Source of the DNA: Pseudoglutamicibacter albus
GTDB lineage: Bacteria > Actinomycetota > Actinomycetes > Actinomycetales > Micrococcaceae
Assembly (NCBI RefSeq): GCF_022346425.1
Contig: NZ_JAKRCW010000002.1
Location: 1 to 64,000 of the forward strand
DNA: 64,000 nucleotides
Reading direction: 5' to 3'
The notes beneath the pieces were generated by a model. The model was not told where the DNA came from. It did no database searches and saw only the letters and a list, made by a program, of their open reading frames with translations. Of this stretch, positions 34,399-43,766 are shown in pieces; position 1 is the first letter of the stretch; every line of letters begins with the position of its first letter. The position numbers and the translations under genes are program-made.

Positions 34399-35442
34399 AT
34401 GAGTTCTGCACGACAACGCACCGCGATGGCATCCGGAGCCCACGCATCAGGGAATCCGGACGCCCCGAAGACCGCTGACGCCCCCAAGAACACTGACGCT
34501 CCGGTGATCATTGCCGCAGCGGACGGTTCCGCCCTCGGCAACCCCGGCCCCGCGGGGTGGGCGTGGTACATCGACGAAAACCAGTGGGCCGCAGGCGGCT
34601 GGCCCAAAGGCACCAACAATCAGGGCGAACTACAGGCCGTCCTCAAACTGCTGCAAGCAACCGAGGCCGCGGGCGCGCCGCTGAAGGTTCTGTGCGATTC
34701 CCAGTACGTCATCAACTCGCTCACCAAATGGCGCTTTGGGTGGAAGAAACGCGGCTGGAAGAAAGCTGACGGCAAACCAGTCCAAAACGCCGAACTCATG
34801 AAAGCGCTCGATGCCGCACTGGCCGGCCGGAAGGTCGAATTCGAGTGGGTGCGCGGCCACACAGGCCACGAGCTCAACGAAGCCGCCGACGATCGCGCCC
34901 GCGCATGCGCGCAAGCCTATAAAGACGGCGAGGCTCCCGAGGAAGGCCCTGGCTATAGCGGCACCCCGAGTCAAAGCAACGATGGACAGAACAACGATGC
35001 GGGGCAAGGTAACGCCGCAACCCAGCCCAGCACGGTAACCCAGCCCAGCGCGATGCCCGCTGCGGTTGACGCCGGGCAGGCGAGCACTGACATCCGCAAG
35101 CTCCTAGCCGCTGCTGAAGCGGACCTGCTCGACAGCATCGACCAGGACGACGAACCAACCCTGCGCTACCTGCTCACCGAAGACTTCCGCGGCGTCTCCG
35201 CCCACGGCGCCCTCCACGGGATCGATGGCCTGCGCGGCCAAGACCCGATCACCAACCTCGAGGTCATCACCACCGAACGCGTCAGCCAGGACATCGCCTA
35301 CGTCGCCTACCGTGCGCAGCGGGCCTCAACCGCCGATGCCGTGGTGCTGTCATGGTGGCGCCTCACCGGGGACGCAGGGCAAGCAGGCACGCAACGGTGG
35401 CAGTGTTTCTTCCGGCAAGAAACCGCGCACATCAACGTGTAA
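34399..35442 (+). CDS. rnhA: Ribonuclease HI fused to an NTF2-like domain
   Basis: A 347-aa protein. Residues 35-170 form RNase HI, which cuts RNA in RNA-DNA hybrids, with catalytic Asp42 (ADGSALGNPG), Glu77 (QGELQA), Asp100 (CDSQYV), His154 (GHTGHELN) and an Asp at 164/165. A Gly/Ser/Asn/Gln-rich linker (about 180-225) joins a C-terminal part (229-347) with the NTF2/DUF4440 pattern: LAAAEADLLDSIDQDDEPTL, then VSQDIAYVAYRAQR and QRWQCFFRQE. Typical RNase HI is 150 residues, so the extra domain is notable. A Thr/Ala/Pro head of 34 residues precedes the fold. Confidence 0.88.
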   Translation: MSSARQRTAMASGAHASGNPDAPKTADAPKNTDAPVIIAAADGSALGNPGPAGWAWYIDENQWAAGGWPKGTNNQGELQAVLKLLQATEAAGAPLKVLCDSQYVINSLTKWRFGWKKRGWKKADGKPVQNAELMKALDAALAGRKVEFEWVRGHTGHELNEAADDRARACAQAYKDGEAPEEGPGYSGTPSQSNDGQNNDAGQGNAATQPSTVTQPSAMPAAVDAGQASTDIRKLLAAAEADLLDSIDQDDEPTLRYLLTEDFRGVSAHGALHGIDGLRGQDPITNLEVITTERVSQDIAYVAYRAQRASTADAVVLSWWRLTGDAGQAGTQRWQCFFRQETAHINV

Positions 35443-35501
35443 GGCGACGCGACGCGGCACGGGGGTTCGCGATTGCGGGCTAACCTCGTAGGATCGCATG
35501 T

Positions 35502-36347
35502 GTGAGTCAACGCAACGAGGAACACAACGTGCCAACATCGTCAGCGAATATGAGCGAAACCAACCCGCCGTATCAACAGCGCTACGTGGCCATCGGTGAT
35601 TCCTTCACGGAAGGCGTGGGCGATGTCGAGCTCAACCGCCCCAACGGTGTGCGCGGCTGGGCCGACCGTGTAGCAGAACGGCTGTGCCGTGAACATCCGA
35701 ACTTCGGGTATGCGAACCTCGCGATCCGCGGCAAAAAAGTACCCCAGATCATGGCCGAACAGCTCGAACCAGCACTAGAGCTCAACCCGACACTCGCGAC
35801 CGTGTGTATGGGTGGCAACGACATCATGCGCCCACGTGTAGACATCGACTACATCGCAGGGGGAGTGCACCACATGGTCTCCGAGCTGCGCGGCGTCGGG
35901 GCCAAGGTTGTGCTGTTCACAAGCCTCGATGTTTCCAAGAGCCCGCTCTACCGGGCGCTCGCCGGGCGCGCCGCACTCTATAACGAGCGCCTCCGCGAGA
36001 TCGCAGACGACACCGGCGCGATCATCGCCGATTACTGGCGCTGGCGAGAGCTACAAGACCCCGGCTACTGGTCCGAGGACCGCCTCCACATGAACAGCCG
36101 CGGCCACGAATTCACCGCCCGCAAAACTCTGGATGTACTCGGCTACGACGTCGGCGGATTCGACGTCGAACCACTCGAGCTACCGGAACTGTCCAAACTT
36201 CAACGCGCCCGCACCAACGCCGAATGGGTCCGCGAACACGCTGGCCCGTGGGTCCGCCGACGCATCAAACGCGTCTCTTCCGGTGACACCCTCAGCCCGC
36301 GGTATCCCGAATACGTGCGCCTCGAAGCGCCAGAGAACCAGGCCTAA
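35502..36347 (+). CDS. SGNH/GDSL-family hydrolase
   Basis: A 281-aa protein. Block I is IGDSFTEGVGD with the serine nucleophile, block III is GGNDIMRP, and block V is EDRLHMNSRGHE with Asp and His of the triad. No signal peptide is seen, so it is cytoplasmic. Starts at GTG 35502 and GTG 35529 are both possible. The latter follows AACGAGG at better spacing, removing nine residues. SGNH enzymes are esterases or lipases; the substrate is unknown. It follows the RNase HI gene by 59 bases and may be co-transcribed. Confidence 0.86.
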   Translation: MSQRNEEHNVPTSSANMSETNPPYQQRYVAIGDSFTEGVGDVELNRPNGVRGWADRVAERLCREHPNFGYANLAIRGKKVPQIMAEQLEPALELNPTLATVCMGGNDIMRPRVDIDYIAGGVHHMVSELRGVGAKVVLFTSLDVSKSPLYRALAGRAALYNERLREIADDTGAIIADYWRWRELQDPGYWSEDRLHMNSRGHEFTARKTLDVLGYDVGGFDVEPLELPELSKLQRARTNAEWVREHAGPWVRRRIKRVSSGDTLSPRYPEYVRLEAPENQA

Positions 36348-36445
36348 GGCTGGGTCTGGAGCCGTTATCTGATGCCAGGCCTGAAGCCGCGCCTGAGGCG
36401 GCGCCTACCCGGTGGCCGCCACGGTTGCCGATGCGGCGGCACCTC

Positions 36446-36475
36446 TTCACAGGATCACGCAAGCCCCGGTAGACT
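36446..36475 (+). promoter_or_regulatory. Candidate sigma-70-type promoter of the gcv operon
   Basis: TTCACA (36446-36451) and TAGACT (36470-36475) are separated by 18 bases and lie about 65 bases before the glycine riboswitch. Confidence 0.5.
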
Positions 36476-36539
36476 GACACATGCTGTGGACCACGCGCCT
36501 GCACTCAGCGGGACGCGGGTTGATGGCACCGCCGACCAC

Positions 36540-36735
36540 GCTTAGCGGGAGAGACCTCCCCAGCGAGGCGCCGTAGGAGCAAACCCTCCCCGGGAAACTC
36601 TCAGGCAACCGCACCGCTAGGTACAGGCGACCCTGGAAAGCGGAACCTCGCCACAACAGGCTGGTTCCCACCGATGGTGCAAGCGCAGGACGAACCGTCA
36701 ACGGCGCGGAAGCTCTCAGGTTCCAAGACAGGGCG
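36540..36735 (+). promoter_or_regulatory. Tandem glycine riboswitch
   Basis: Two aptamers in series. The first (about 36542-36617) has GCGGGAGAGACC, GCCGTAGGAGCAA and AAACTCTCAGGCA. The second (about 36630-36733) has CTGGAAAGCGG, CACCGATGGTGCAAGCGC and CTCTCAGGTTCCAAGACAG. These are the conserved core elements of the glycine riboswitch family. It sits in the leader of gcvP and should switch the glycine cleavage operon on when glycine is plentiful. Confidence 0.93.
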
Positions 36736-36827
36736 GGGAGGACAATCGAATCCCGATCCGACCCCGATCCGAACTCTTTGAATCGAACCCTGAGTCGAAT
36801 CCCGAGCCGAGAAGAGCCGAGCACGTT

Positions 36828-39728
36828 ATGACACGCTCCGATATGTCCGCATTCGTTTCCCGCCACATCGGTCCACGCGGCGCCGAGACCGAACACATGC
36901 TGGAAACCGTTGGCTATGCGTCCCTGGACGCTCTTGTTGATGTCGCGGTCCCGTCCACGATCCGCATGGAAGAGCCACTAGATATCCCGGAGGGGCTCTC
37001 AGAAGAGGAAGCGCTTGCTGCGTTGCGGGCGTTGGCGCAGAAGAACACGCTGCGTGTTCAGATGATCGGCCAGGGTTTCTATGACACCCACACCCCGGCG
37101 GTGATCCGCCGCAACATCGTTGAGAACCCGGGCTGGTACACCGCCTACACCCCGTATCAGCCAGAGATTTCCCAAGGCCGCCTCGAGGCGCTGTTGAACT
37201 TCCAGACGATGGTCGCTGACCTCACCGGGCTCGCGATCGCCAACGCATCGCTACTTGATGAGGCCTCGGCCGTGGCAGAGGCGATCCTTTTGATGCGCCG
37301 CGCAACCCGCGCTAAGGATGACGCGGTCACGGTGGTGGATGCGGACATGTTCCCGCAGACCCTCAACGTGGTTCGCGGCCGCGCTGAAGCGCTCGGGATC
37401 CCTCTTGAGGTGCGTGACTTCGCCGCCGAAGGCCTTCCGGAGGGCCCGATTTCGGGCATCGTGCTGCAACAGCCAGGCGATTCGGGCGCGATCGTCAACC
37501 ACGCCGAGATCATCGCGGAAGCAAAGGAACGCGGCGCGAAAGTCACGATCGCAACCGACCTGCTCGCGCTCACCCACCTGAGATCCCCGGGCGAACAGGG
37601 TGCTGACATCGCGGTCGGTAGCTCCCAGCGTTTCGGTGTCCCACTGTTCTTCGGCGGCCCGCACGCCGCCTTCATGGCCGTGACCAAGGGCCTGGAACGC
37701 AACCTGCCAGGCCGCCTCGTGGGTGTCTCCTATGACACCGATGGCCGCCCCGCCTACCGGCTTTCGCTCCAGACCCGCGAGCAGCACATCCGTCGCGAGA
37801 AGGCGACCTCCAACATCTGTACCGCCCAGGCTCTGCTCGCCGTTGTCGCCTCAATGTACGGGGTTTATCACGGCCCGGAAGGCCTCAAGAACATCGCCCG
37901 CCGCACCCACGCCCACGCGTGCGCGCTCGCCGCAGGCGTTGAAGCCGCCGGTGCGAAGCTAGCCACCGCATCGTTCTTTGACACCGTGCGTTTCGTAACC
38001 GACGGGGCGGCGGATTCGATCGTGGACGCCGCGGATTCCGCAGGCATCAACGTTCGCCGCGTGGATGCGGACACGATTTCGGTTTCCACAGACGAAACCA
38101 CCACCGACGAACACGTCGAGACCGTGATCGCCGCGGTATGCAAGGCGCTCATCGCCAACGCTGACGACGCGGTCGCAGCGGCCCGCGAAGCACGCGAATC
38201 CTGCGATGGCGTGTACGGGCGGAGCGCGGGCCTGGTGCGTGAATCTGAGTTCATGACGCACCCGATCTTCAACTCGGTGCGCTCTGAAACGCAGATGATG
38301 CGGTACCTAACCCGGCTGGCGAACCGCGACCTCGCGTTGGATCGGACGATGATCCCGCTGGGTTCGTGCACCATGAAACTGAACTCGGCGGCGGAGATGG
38401 AGGCCATCACGTGGCCTGAATTCGCGGGCATCCACCCGTTCGCTCCGGTAACCCAGACCCGCGGTTGGCGTGAGCTGATCGCTGATCTTGAACAGCGGCT
38501 TGAAGCGATCACCGGTTACGCCGGGGTTTCGATCCAACCGAACGCCGGTTCCCAGGGTGAATACGCGGGCTTGCTCGCTATCCGCCAATACCATCAGTCC
38601 CGTGGCGAGGCTGACCGCGATGTGTGCCTCATCCCCGCCTCCGCGCACGGCACGAACGCGGCCTCGGCTGTCTTGGCGGGCCTGCGCGTGGTGGTTGTCA
38701 AGACCGCTGATGACGGTTCGATCGACGAGGGCGATCTTGCCGCGAAGATCGAAGCGAATCAGGGTAAGGTCGCCGCGATCATGATCACCTACCCGTCCAC
38801 CCACGGCGTGTTCGACGCGCAGGTGGTTGAGGTGTGCAACGCGGTCCACGAGGCCGGTGGCCAGGTTTATATCGATGGCGCGAACATGAACGCGATGGTC
38901 GGGCTGGCTCAGCCGGGCAAGTTCGGCGGCGACGTTTCCCACCTGAACCTGCATAAGACGTTCTGCATCCCGCACGGTGGCGGCGGCCCGGGCGTGGGCC
39001 CGGTCGCTGTCGCTGAGCATCTTCGTCCGTTCCTGCCAGGCCCGGCACTTGAGGACCGCGACGACGAGGGCCTGGGCGGCCGCGATGGCGCGCCGATCAC
39101 CGCGGCGAGCTTCGGTTCCGCCGGTGTGCTGCCGATCTCGTGGGCCTACATCGCGATGATGGGCCCGGCTGGCCTCACGGAAGCGACCAAGCATGCGTTG
39201 TTGGGCGCCAACTACATCGCGGCCCGCTTGAAGCAGGCTTTCCCGATCCTTTATACGGGTAACGCCGGGCTGGTTGCGCACGAATGCATCCTCGATTTGC
39301 GGGAACTCACCAACAAGACGGGTGTCACCGCGGAGGATGTGACCAAGCGGCTCATGGACTTCGGTTTCCACGCGCCAACGCTCGCGTTCCCGGTTGCTGG
39401 CACCCTTATGGTTGAGCCAACCGAATCCGAGGACCTTGCGGAACTGGACCGCTTCATCGACGCGATGCTGACCATCCGCGAAGAGATCGACGAGGTCGCA
39501 GACGGCATCCATTCCCTCGAAGGCTCGCCGTTGCGTAACGCGCCGCACACCGCGGAAGTCGTGACTCGCACCGATTGGGACCGCACCTACTCCCGCCAGC
39601 AGGGCGTATTCCCGGGCCAGACCTCGGTTACGGACAAGTACTTCACCCCGGTCAGCCGCATCGACCAGGCCTACGGCGACCGCAACCTGATGTGCGAATG
39701 CCCGCCACTTTCGGCTTTCGAGGACTAG
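36828..39728 (+). CDS. gcvP: Glycine dehydrogenase (decarboxylating), P protein
   Basis: A 966-aa full-length single-chain P protein, the usual size for the undivided form. It decarboxylates glycine with PLP and passes the aminomethyl group to the lipoyl arm of GcvH. The start region [15 protein letters not shown] is typical. The PLP lysine is Lys710 in [20 protein letters not shown]. The first half (about 15-440) and second half (about 460-940) are the two homologous aminotransferase-like halves. It is the first gene after the glycine riboswitch and is followed by gcvT and gcvH. Confidence 0.97.
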   Translation: MTRSDMSAFVSRHIGPRGAETEHMLETVGYASLDALVDVAVPSTIRMEEPLDIPEGLSEEEALAALRALAQKNTLRVQMIGQGFYDTHTPAVIRRNIVENPGWYTAYTPYQPEISQGRLEALLNFQTMVADLTGLAIANASLLDEASAVAEAILLMRRATRAKDDAVTVVDADMFPQTLNVVRGRAEALGIPLEVRDFAAEGLPEGPISGIVLQQPGDSGAIVNHAEIIAEAKERGAKVTIATDLLALTHLRSPGEQGADIAVGSSQRFGVPLFFGGPHAAFMAVTKGLERNLPGRLVGVSYDTDGRPAYRLSLQTREQHIRREKATSNICTAQALLAVVASMYGVYHGPEGLKNIARRTHAHACALAAGVEAAGAKLATASFFDTVRFVTDGAADSIVDAADSAGINVRRVDADTISVSTDETTTDEHVETVIAAVCKALIANADDAVAAAREARESCDGVYGRSAGLVRESEFMTHPIFNSVRSETQMMRYLTRLANRDLALDRTMIPLGSCTMKLNSAAEMEAITWPEFAGIHPFAPVTQTRGWRELIADLEQRLEAITGYAGVSIQPNAGSQGEYAGLLAIRQYHQSRGEADRDVCLIPASAHGTNAASAVLAGLRVVVVKTADDGSIDEGDLAAKIEANQGKVAAIMITYPSTHGVFDAQVVEVCNAVHEAGGQVYIDGANMNAMVGLAQPGKFGGDVSHLNLHKTFCIPHGGGGPGVGPVAVAEHLRPFLPGPALEDRDDEGLGGRDGAPITAASFGSAGVLPISWAYIAMMGPAGLTEATKHALLGANYIAARLKQAFPILYTGNAGLVAHECILDLRELTNKTGVTAEDVTKRLMDFGFHAPTLAFPVAGTLMVEPTESEDLAELDRFIDAMLTIREEIDEVADGIHSLEGSPLRNAPHTAEVVTRTDWDRTYSRQQGVFPGQTSVTDKYFTPVSRIDQAYGDRNLMCECPPLSAFED

Positions 39729-39831
39729 TTTCTTCCACGATCAAGAGGACTGGCCCGTGGCTCATAACTCACCCCACCATCCAGATAGCACCGGCGTTTC
39801 GCCGACCCTGCACGAAAGGGTTCCAACGAAC

Positions 39832-40959
39832 ATGCATATAACGTCTCGTCACACTCCGCTTCATGAGGTTCATGAGGCGCTGGGTGCATCCTTCACCGAT
39901 TTTGGCGGCTGGGATATGCCGTTGCGTTACGGTTCCGAGCTTGCCGAGCATAAGGCGGTGCGTGAGGCAGCGGGCGTATTCGACCTCTCCCACATGGGTG
40001 AGGTTCGGGTGAGCGGGCCTGATGCGGCGAGCTACCTCAACACGGCTCTTGCGGGGAATCTCGCGGCGGTCGCTGTGGGTCGGGCTAAGTATTCGCTGCT
40101 TATGAACGCCGACGGCGGGATCATCGATGACTTGATCGTCTACCGCTTAGATGAGACCGAGTTCCTGGTGGTCCCGAACGCCTCCAACACCCCGGCGGTG
40201 CTTGAGGCCCTCAGGGAACGCGCTCTGGGTTTCGATGTTGTGGTTACCGATGAGTCTGATGAGACCGCGCTGGTCGCGGTTCAGGGCCCGAATGCGGAGA
40301 AGGTCCTCGCGGCCGTGACCGAGGGCGCTGACCGCGACGCCGTGGTTGATCTGCGTTTCTATTCCGCGGTGCGCGCCACGGTGGCTGGTGTGGATGCGTT
40401 GGTTGCTCGCACCGGTTACACGGGCGAGGACGGTTACGAGATCTATATCGCTAACGCCGATGCGAAGGCCGTGTGGGATGCGGTGATTCACGCTGGCGCT
40501 GCAGATGGTTTGCTTCCGTGCGGCCTGGCTGCGCGTGATTCGCTGCGTCTGGAGGCCGGCATGCCGCTGTATGGCAACGAACTATCGGCTGAGACCTCGC
40601 CGCTCGAGGCCGGTTTGGGGCCGGTGGTTTCGTTGAAGAAGAATGAGCGTTTTGTGGGCCGGGACGCGTTCGAGGCCGCCAAAGAATCCGGGCTGGGTGC
40701 CACGAATGGACGCCGCTTGGTGGGATTGAAGGGCCTTGAGCGTCGCGCCGCCCGCGGCGGATACACCGTGATGCTCGATGGCGCTGAGGTGGGGCAGGTG
40801 ACCAGCGGCCAGCCGTCCCCGACGCTGGGTTATCCGGTCGCATTGGCGATGGTCGATGTGGCCCACGCTGAGGAAGGCACCGAGTTGGCCGTGGATATCC
40901 GGGGCAAGATGCTCGGGTTTACGGTGGTGCCTCTCCCGTTCTATCGTCGTTCCAACTAA
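39832..40959 (+). CDS. gcvT: Aminomethyltransferase, T protein
   Basis: A 375-aa protein from ATG 39832 (AAAGGG upstream). A GTG at 39757 with AGAGGA would add 25 residues unlike the family, while TPLHEVHEALGASFTDFGGW is the usual N-terminal region. Other features are FDLSHMGEVRVSG, ARTGYTGEDGYEIY and LGLRDSLRLEAGMPLYGNEL-like segments. It moves the C1 unit to tetrahydrofolate and releases ammonia. It lies in the gcv operon, 103 bases after gcvP. Confidence 0.95.
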   Translation: MHITSRHTPLHEVHEALGASFTDFGGWDMPLRYGSELAEHKAVREAAGVFDLSHMGEVRVSGPDAASYLNTALAGNLAAVAVGRAKYSLLMNADGGIIDDLIVYRLDETEFLVVPNASNTPAVLEALRERALGFDVVVTDESDETALVAVQGPNAEKVLAAVTEGADRDAVVDLRFYSAVRATVAGVDALVARTGYTGEDGYEIYIANADAKAVWDAVIHAGAADGLLPCGLAARDSLRLEAGMPLYGNELSAETSPLEAGLGPVVSLKKNERFVGRDAFEAAKESGLGATNGRRLVGLKGLERRAARGGYTVMLDGAEVGQVTSGQPSPTLGYPVALAMVDVAHAEEGTELAVDIRGKMLGFTVVPLPFYRRSN

Positions 40960-41050
40960 AGTCACACACAACTAGATTCACGCATCTAGCTTCACAGTTG
41001 TAGATTCACATGTACGGCCGGATTCCTGGCCTGATCATCAAGGAGAGACC

Positions 41051-41431
41051 ATGTCCGATGTGAAGAAGAACCTCCGTTATTCCGCTGAGCACGAGTGGGT
41101 GGATGACTCCAACCCGGTGAAGGTTGGCATTTCCCAGGTTGCGGCTGACGCACTGGGTGATGTTGTCTACGTAGACCTGCCAGAGGCCGGTAGCGAGGTC
41201 ACCGCTGGTGAGACGTGCGGCGAGGTCGAGTCCACCAAGTCGGTTTCTGACCTGTACGCGCCGGTCAGCGGCACGATCGTTGAGATCAACCAGGCCGTGA
41301 TCGATGATCCTGCACTGTTGAATTCGGACCCATACGGTGCCGGTTGGCTTTTCACTGTCGAGGTGAGCTCGGAAGGTGAGCTGCTCTCCGCTGAGGATTA
41401 CGCTTCCGCGAATGGCGGCAACCTCGTCTAG
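41051..41431 (+). CDS. gcvH: Glycine cleavage system H protein
   Basis: A 126-aa lipoyl carrier. The lipoylation lysine is Lys63 in GEVESTKSVSDLYAPVSG, and the N-terminal YSAEHEWV and C-terminal AEDYASANGGNLV regions are typical. AAGGAGAG lies before ATG 41051. It shuttles the aminomethyl group between P and T proteins. It is the third gene of the operon, followed by a strong hairpin before sdaA. Confidence 0.97.
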   Translation: MSDVKKNLRYSAEHEWVDDSNPVKVGISQVAADALGDVVYVDLPEAGSEVTAGETCGEVESTKSVSDLYAPVSGTIVEINQAVIDDPALLNSDPYGAGWLFTVEVSSEGELLSAEDYASANGGNLV

Positions 41432-41502
41432 AGCGTCGCTTGACGCGTTTCACCGTAGTGGTGGGGCCAGGCAGGGCGCCTCGCCGCAGTGACATTGAGA
41501 CC

Positions 41503-41547
41503 TTCGCCGGCACGCCCACCTTGAGGGAGGGCGTGCCGGCGAAAGTT
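41503..41547. terminator. Terminator between gcvH and sdaA
   Basis: A perfect 15-bp stem, TTCGCCGGCACGCCC with GGGCGTGCCGGCGAA, with a loop of 11 bases and AGTTTT after it. The sdaA Shine-Dalgarno (CAGGAG) starts directly after the T-run, so readthrough or a promoter inside gcvH is needed for sdaA. Confidence 0.85.
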
Positions 41548-41560
41548 TTCAGGAGTGCGC

Positions 41561-42967
41561 ATGTACCTGAGTATTTTTGATCTTTTCTCCGTGGGTTTGG
41601 GGCCTTCGAGCTCCCACACGGTCGGCCCGTTGCGTGCCGGCCGGGACTTTGTGCAGCGTCTTGCCGCTAACCCGTCAGCGTATGGCCGGCTGGCTGGCTT
41701 ACGTGTTGATGTGTATGGCTCGCTGGCTGCCACGGGACAAGGGCATGGGACGTTCACGGCACTCTTGTTGGGCCTTGAGGGCTATGCGCCGGAGACGGTT
41801 TTGCCCGAGCAGGCCGAGGCTCGTTATGCCGCGTGGGATCGCGGGGAGAAGCTCGCGGTGGGCTCCGCGCTCGATGGCGTGGAGACCGTTGAGCTCGCGT
41901 TCGGTGTTGAGGACATGACGCAGCGCCCGCTCACCATCTTGCCGCGGCACACGAACGGACTGAAGATCGCGGCCCTCGAATCCGCTGGGGGAGTCATCGC
42001 CGAAGAGACCTATTTCTCGATCGGCGGCGGATTCATCGAACGAGCTGGCGATGAAGACGCGGCGGCACACGTGGACATCGACGTCCCGTACCCCTTCGAT
42101 ACGGGTGCCGAGCTTCTGCAACAGTGCAAGGACAACGACCTCGCCATATGGCAGGTCGCGCTAGCTAACGAGGAAGCGATCCGCGACCGCCAAGAAGTCC
42201 TGGACGGCATCGACCATCTATGGCAGGTCATGGAGGACTGCAAGAACTCCGCGATCGAACGCACCGGCGTCCTCCCCGGCGGGCTCAACGTTTCACGCCG
42301 CGCACCACGCTGGCACAAGGAACTCTACGCCCGCGACACAGACCGCTCCTTCGAATACTGGCAAGAGTGGGTCAACCTCGCAGCGCTCGCCGTGAACGAA
42401 GAGAACGCATCGGGCGGCCGCATCGTGACCGCCCCAACCAACGGCGCGGCCGGCATCATTCCAGCGGTCGGCTTCTACGTGACCCACTACGCCCGCGCAT
42501 GCCGGGACCAAGCCCCCGAGGTCATCGCGGAACAGGTCCGCCGCTACCTGCTCACCGCGGCCGCGATCGGCAACCTGTATAAGAAACAAGCCTCCATCTC
42601 AGGGGCCGAAGTCGGCTGCCAAGGCGAAGTCGGCTCCGCCTCATCGATGGCCGCAGCGGGACTCGCCGAAGTCCTCGGCGGCGAACCGTGGCAAGTAGAA
42701 GTAGCCGCCGAGATTGCGATGGAACACAACCTCGGCCTCACATGCGATCCCATAGGCGGCCTCGTCCAGATCCCGTGCATCGAACGCAACGCGCTCGCCG
42801 CAACGAAAGCCGTCAACGCCGCCCGCATGGCGATGATGGGGGACGGCACACAGAAAGTCAGCCTCGATGAGGTCATCAAGACGATGTGGGACACCGGCCA
42901 AGACATGCTCGATAAATACAAGGAGACAGCCCGCGGCGGCCTCGCCGTCAACGTCGTCGAATGCTGA
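41561..42967 (+). CDS. sdaA: L-serine ammonia-lyase (iron-sulfur type)
   Basis: A 468-aa single-chain enzyme of the SdaA type; CAGGAG and a 6-base spacer select ATG 41561. The N-terminal domain starts [20 protein letters not shown], and the catalytic domain carries [15 protein letters not shown], the Cys region [20 protein letters not shown] and [20 protein letters not shown]. The cysteines ligate the labile [4Fe-4S] cluster that activates serine. It converts serine to pyruvate and ammonia. Placed after gcvPTH, it lets glycine be burned through serine. Confidence 0.95.
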   Translation: MYLSIFDLFSVGLGPSSSHTVGPLRAGRDFVQRLAANPSAYGRLAGLRVDVYGSLAATGQGHGTFTALLLGLEGYAPETVLPEQAEARYAAWDRGEKLAVGSALDGVETVELAFGVEDMTQRPLTILPRHTNGLKIAALESAGGVIAEETYFSIGGGFIERAGDEDAAAHVDIDVPYPFDTGAELLQQCKDNDLAIWQVALANEEAIRDRQEVLDGIDHLWQVMEDCKNSAIERTGVLPGGLNVSRRAPRWHKELYARDTDRSFEYWQEWVNLAALAVNEENASGGRIVTAPTNGAAGIIPAVGFYVTHYARACRDQAPEVIAEQVRRYLLTAAAIGNLYKKQASISGAEVGCQGEVGSASSMAAAGLAEVLGGEPWQVEVAAEIAMEHNLGLTCDPIGGLVQIPCIERNALAATKAVNAARMAMMGDGTQKVSLDEVIKTMWDTGQDMLDKYKETARGGLAVNVVEC

Positions 42968-43038
42968 CGCCCCGCGCTAGCATGGCCGAGGCTCAGGCTA
43001 GCAGGGTAGCGGGTCGAGCTGGAACGGCTCGGCGCGTG

Positions 43039-43764
43039 CTAGCCCAGCAGGCGTTCGATGCGCGGATCGGTTGCCGCCGCTTGGTCGATCTCTTCCCAGG
43101 TTCCGTGGGCGATGAGCTTGCCGTGATCGAGAATCGCCACATGAGTTGCCAGCGCACGAGCTTCGGTGTGGTCGTGGGTCACGTGTACGGCGGTCGTGTT
43201 GGTGCGGGCGAGGATTTCCCGCACATGCGGCGCGAGTGTTGCGCGTAGGCCGCGGTCCAGAGCCGAAAAAGGCTCGTCAAGCAACACGACCTTCGGTTCC
43301 GGTGCGAGCGTGCGCGCGAGCGCGACACGTTGGGCCTGACCACCTGAAAGCGAGCGGATGGGGCGCTCGGCGTAACCGTCCAAGTCCACGAGCGAAAGCA
43401 TCGCCTCGACCCTCGTCTTGCGTTGATCTTTCGCGACCCCTGCCATTTCGAGGCCATAACTGATGTTTCGGCCCACATTGCGGTGCGGGAACAGTTGCCC
43501 GTCCTGGAACACCATCCCGATGCCGCGCCGGTGGACCGGAACACCGGCAACATCGACGCCGTCGAGCAGGACCTCGCCAGCCGTGACGTCTTCAAGGCCC
43601 GCGATTCCGCGCAAGAGCGTGGACTTACCGGAGCCAGAAGCGCCCAACAGGCTCAAAACCGAACCCGGTTCCACGCCCACGCTGACCCCGCGGACAGCAA
43701 CGGTGCCGTCGGGATAGGTGACGTCCACATCGCGCACCTCAAGGGCATATGAAGCAGTAGGCAT
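43039..43764 (-). CDS. thiQ: Thiamine ABC transporter, ATP-binding protein
   Basis: A 241-aa ATPase. Walker A is LGASGSGKSTLLRG, the signature LSGGQAQRVALARTLAP is followed by Walker B VVLLDEPFSALD, and the switch histidine is in HVTHDHTEARAL. Its start lies 2 bases after the thiP stop. Within this three-gene unit led by a TPP riboswitch, ThiQ (thiamine) is the best reading. By sequence alone it could also belong to an iron or spermidine transporter. Confidence 0.88.
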   Translation of the reverse strand: MPTASYALEVRDVDVTYPDGTVAVRGVSVGVEPGSVLSLLGASGSGKSTLLRGIAGLEDVTAGEVLLDGVDVAGVPVHRRGIGMVFQDGQLFPHRNVGRNISYGLEMAGVAKDQRKTRVEAMLSLVDLDGYAERPIRSLSGGQAQRVALARTLAPEPKVVLLDEPFSALDRGLRATLAPHVREILARTNTTAVHVTHDHTEARALATHVAILDHGKLIAHGTWEEIDQAAATDPRIERLLG

Positions 43765-43766
43765 AT

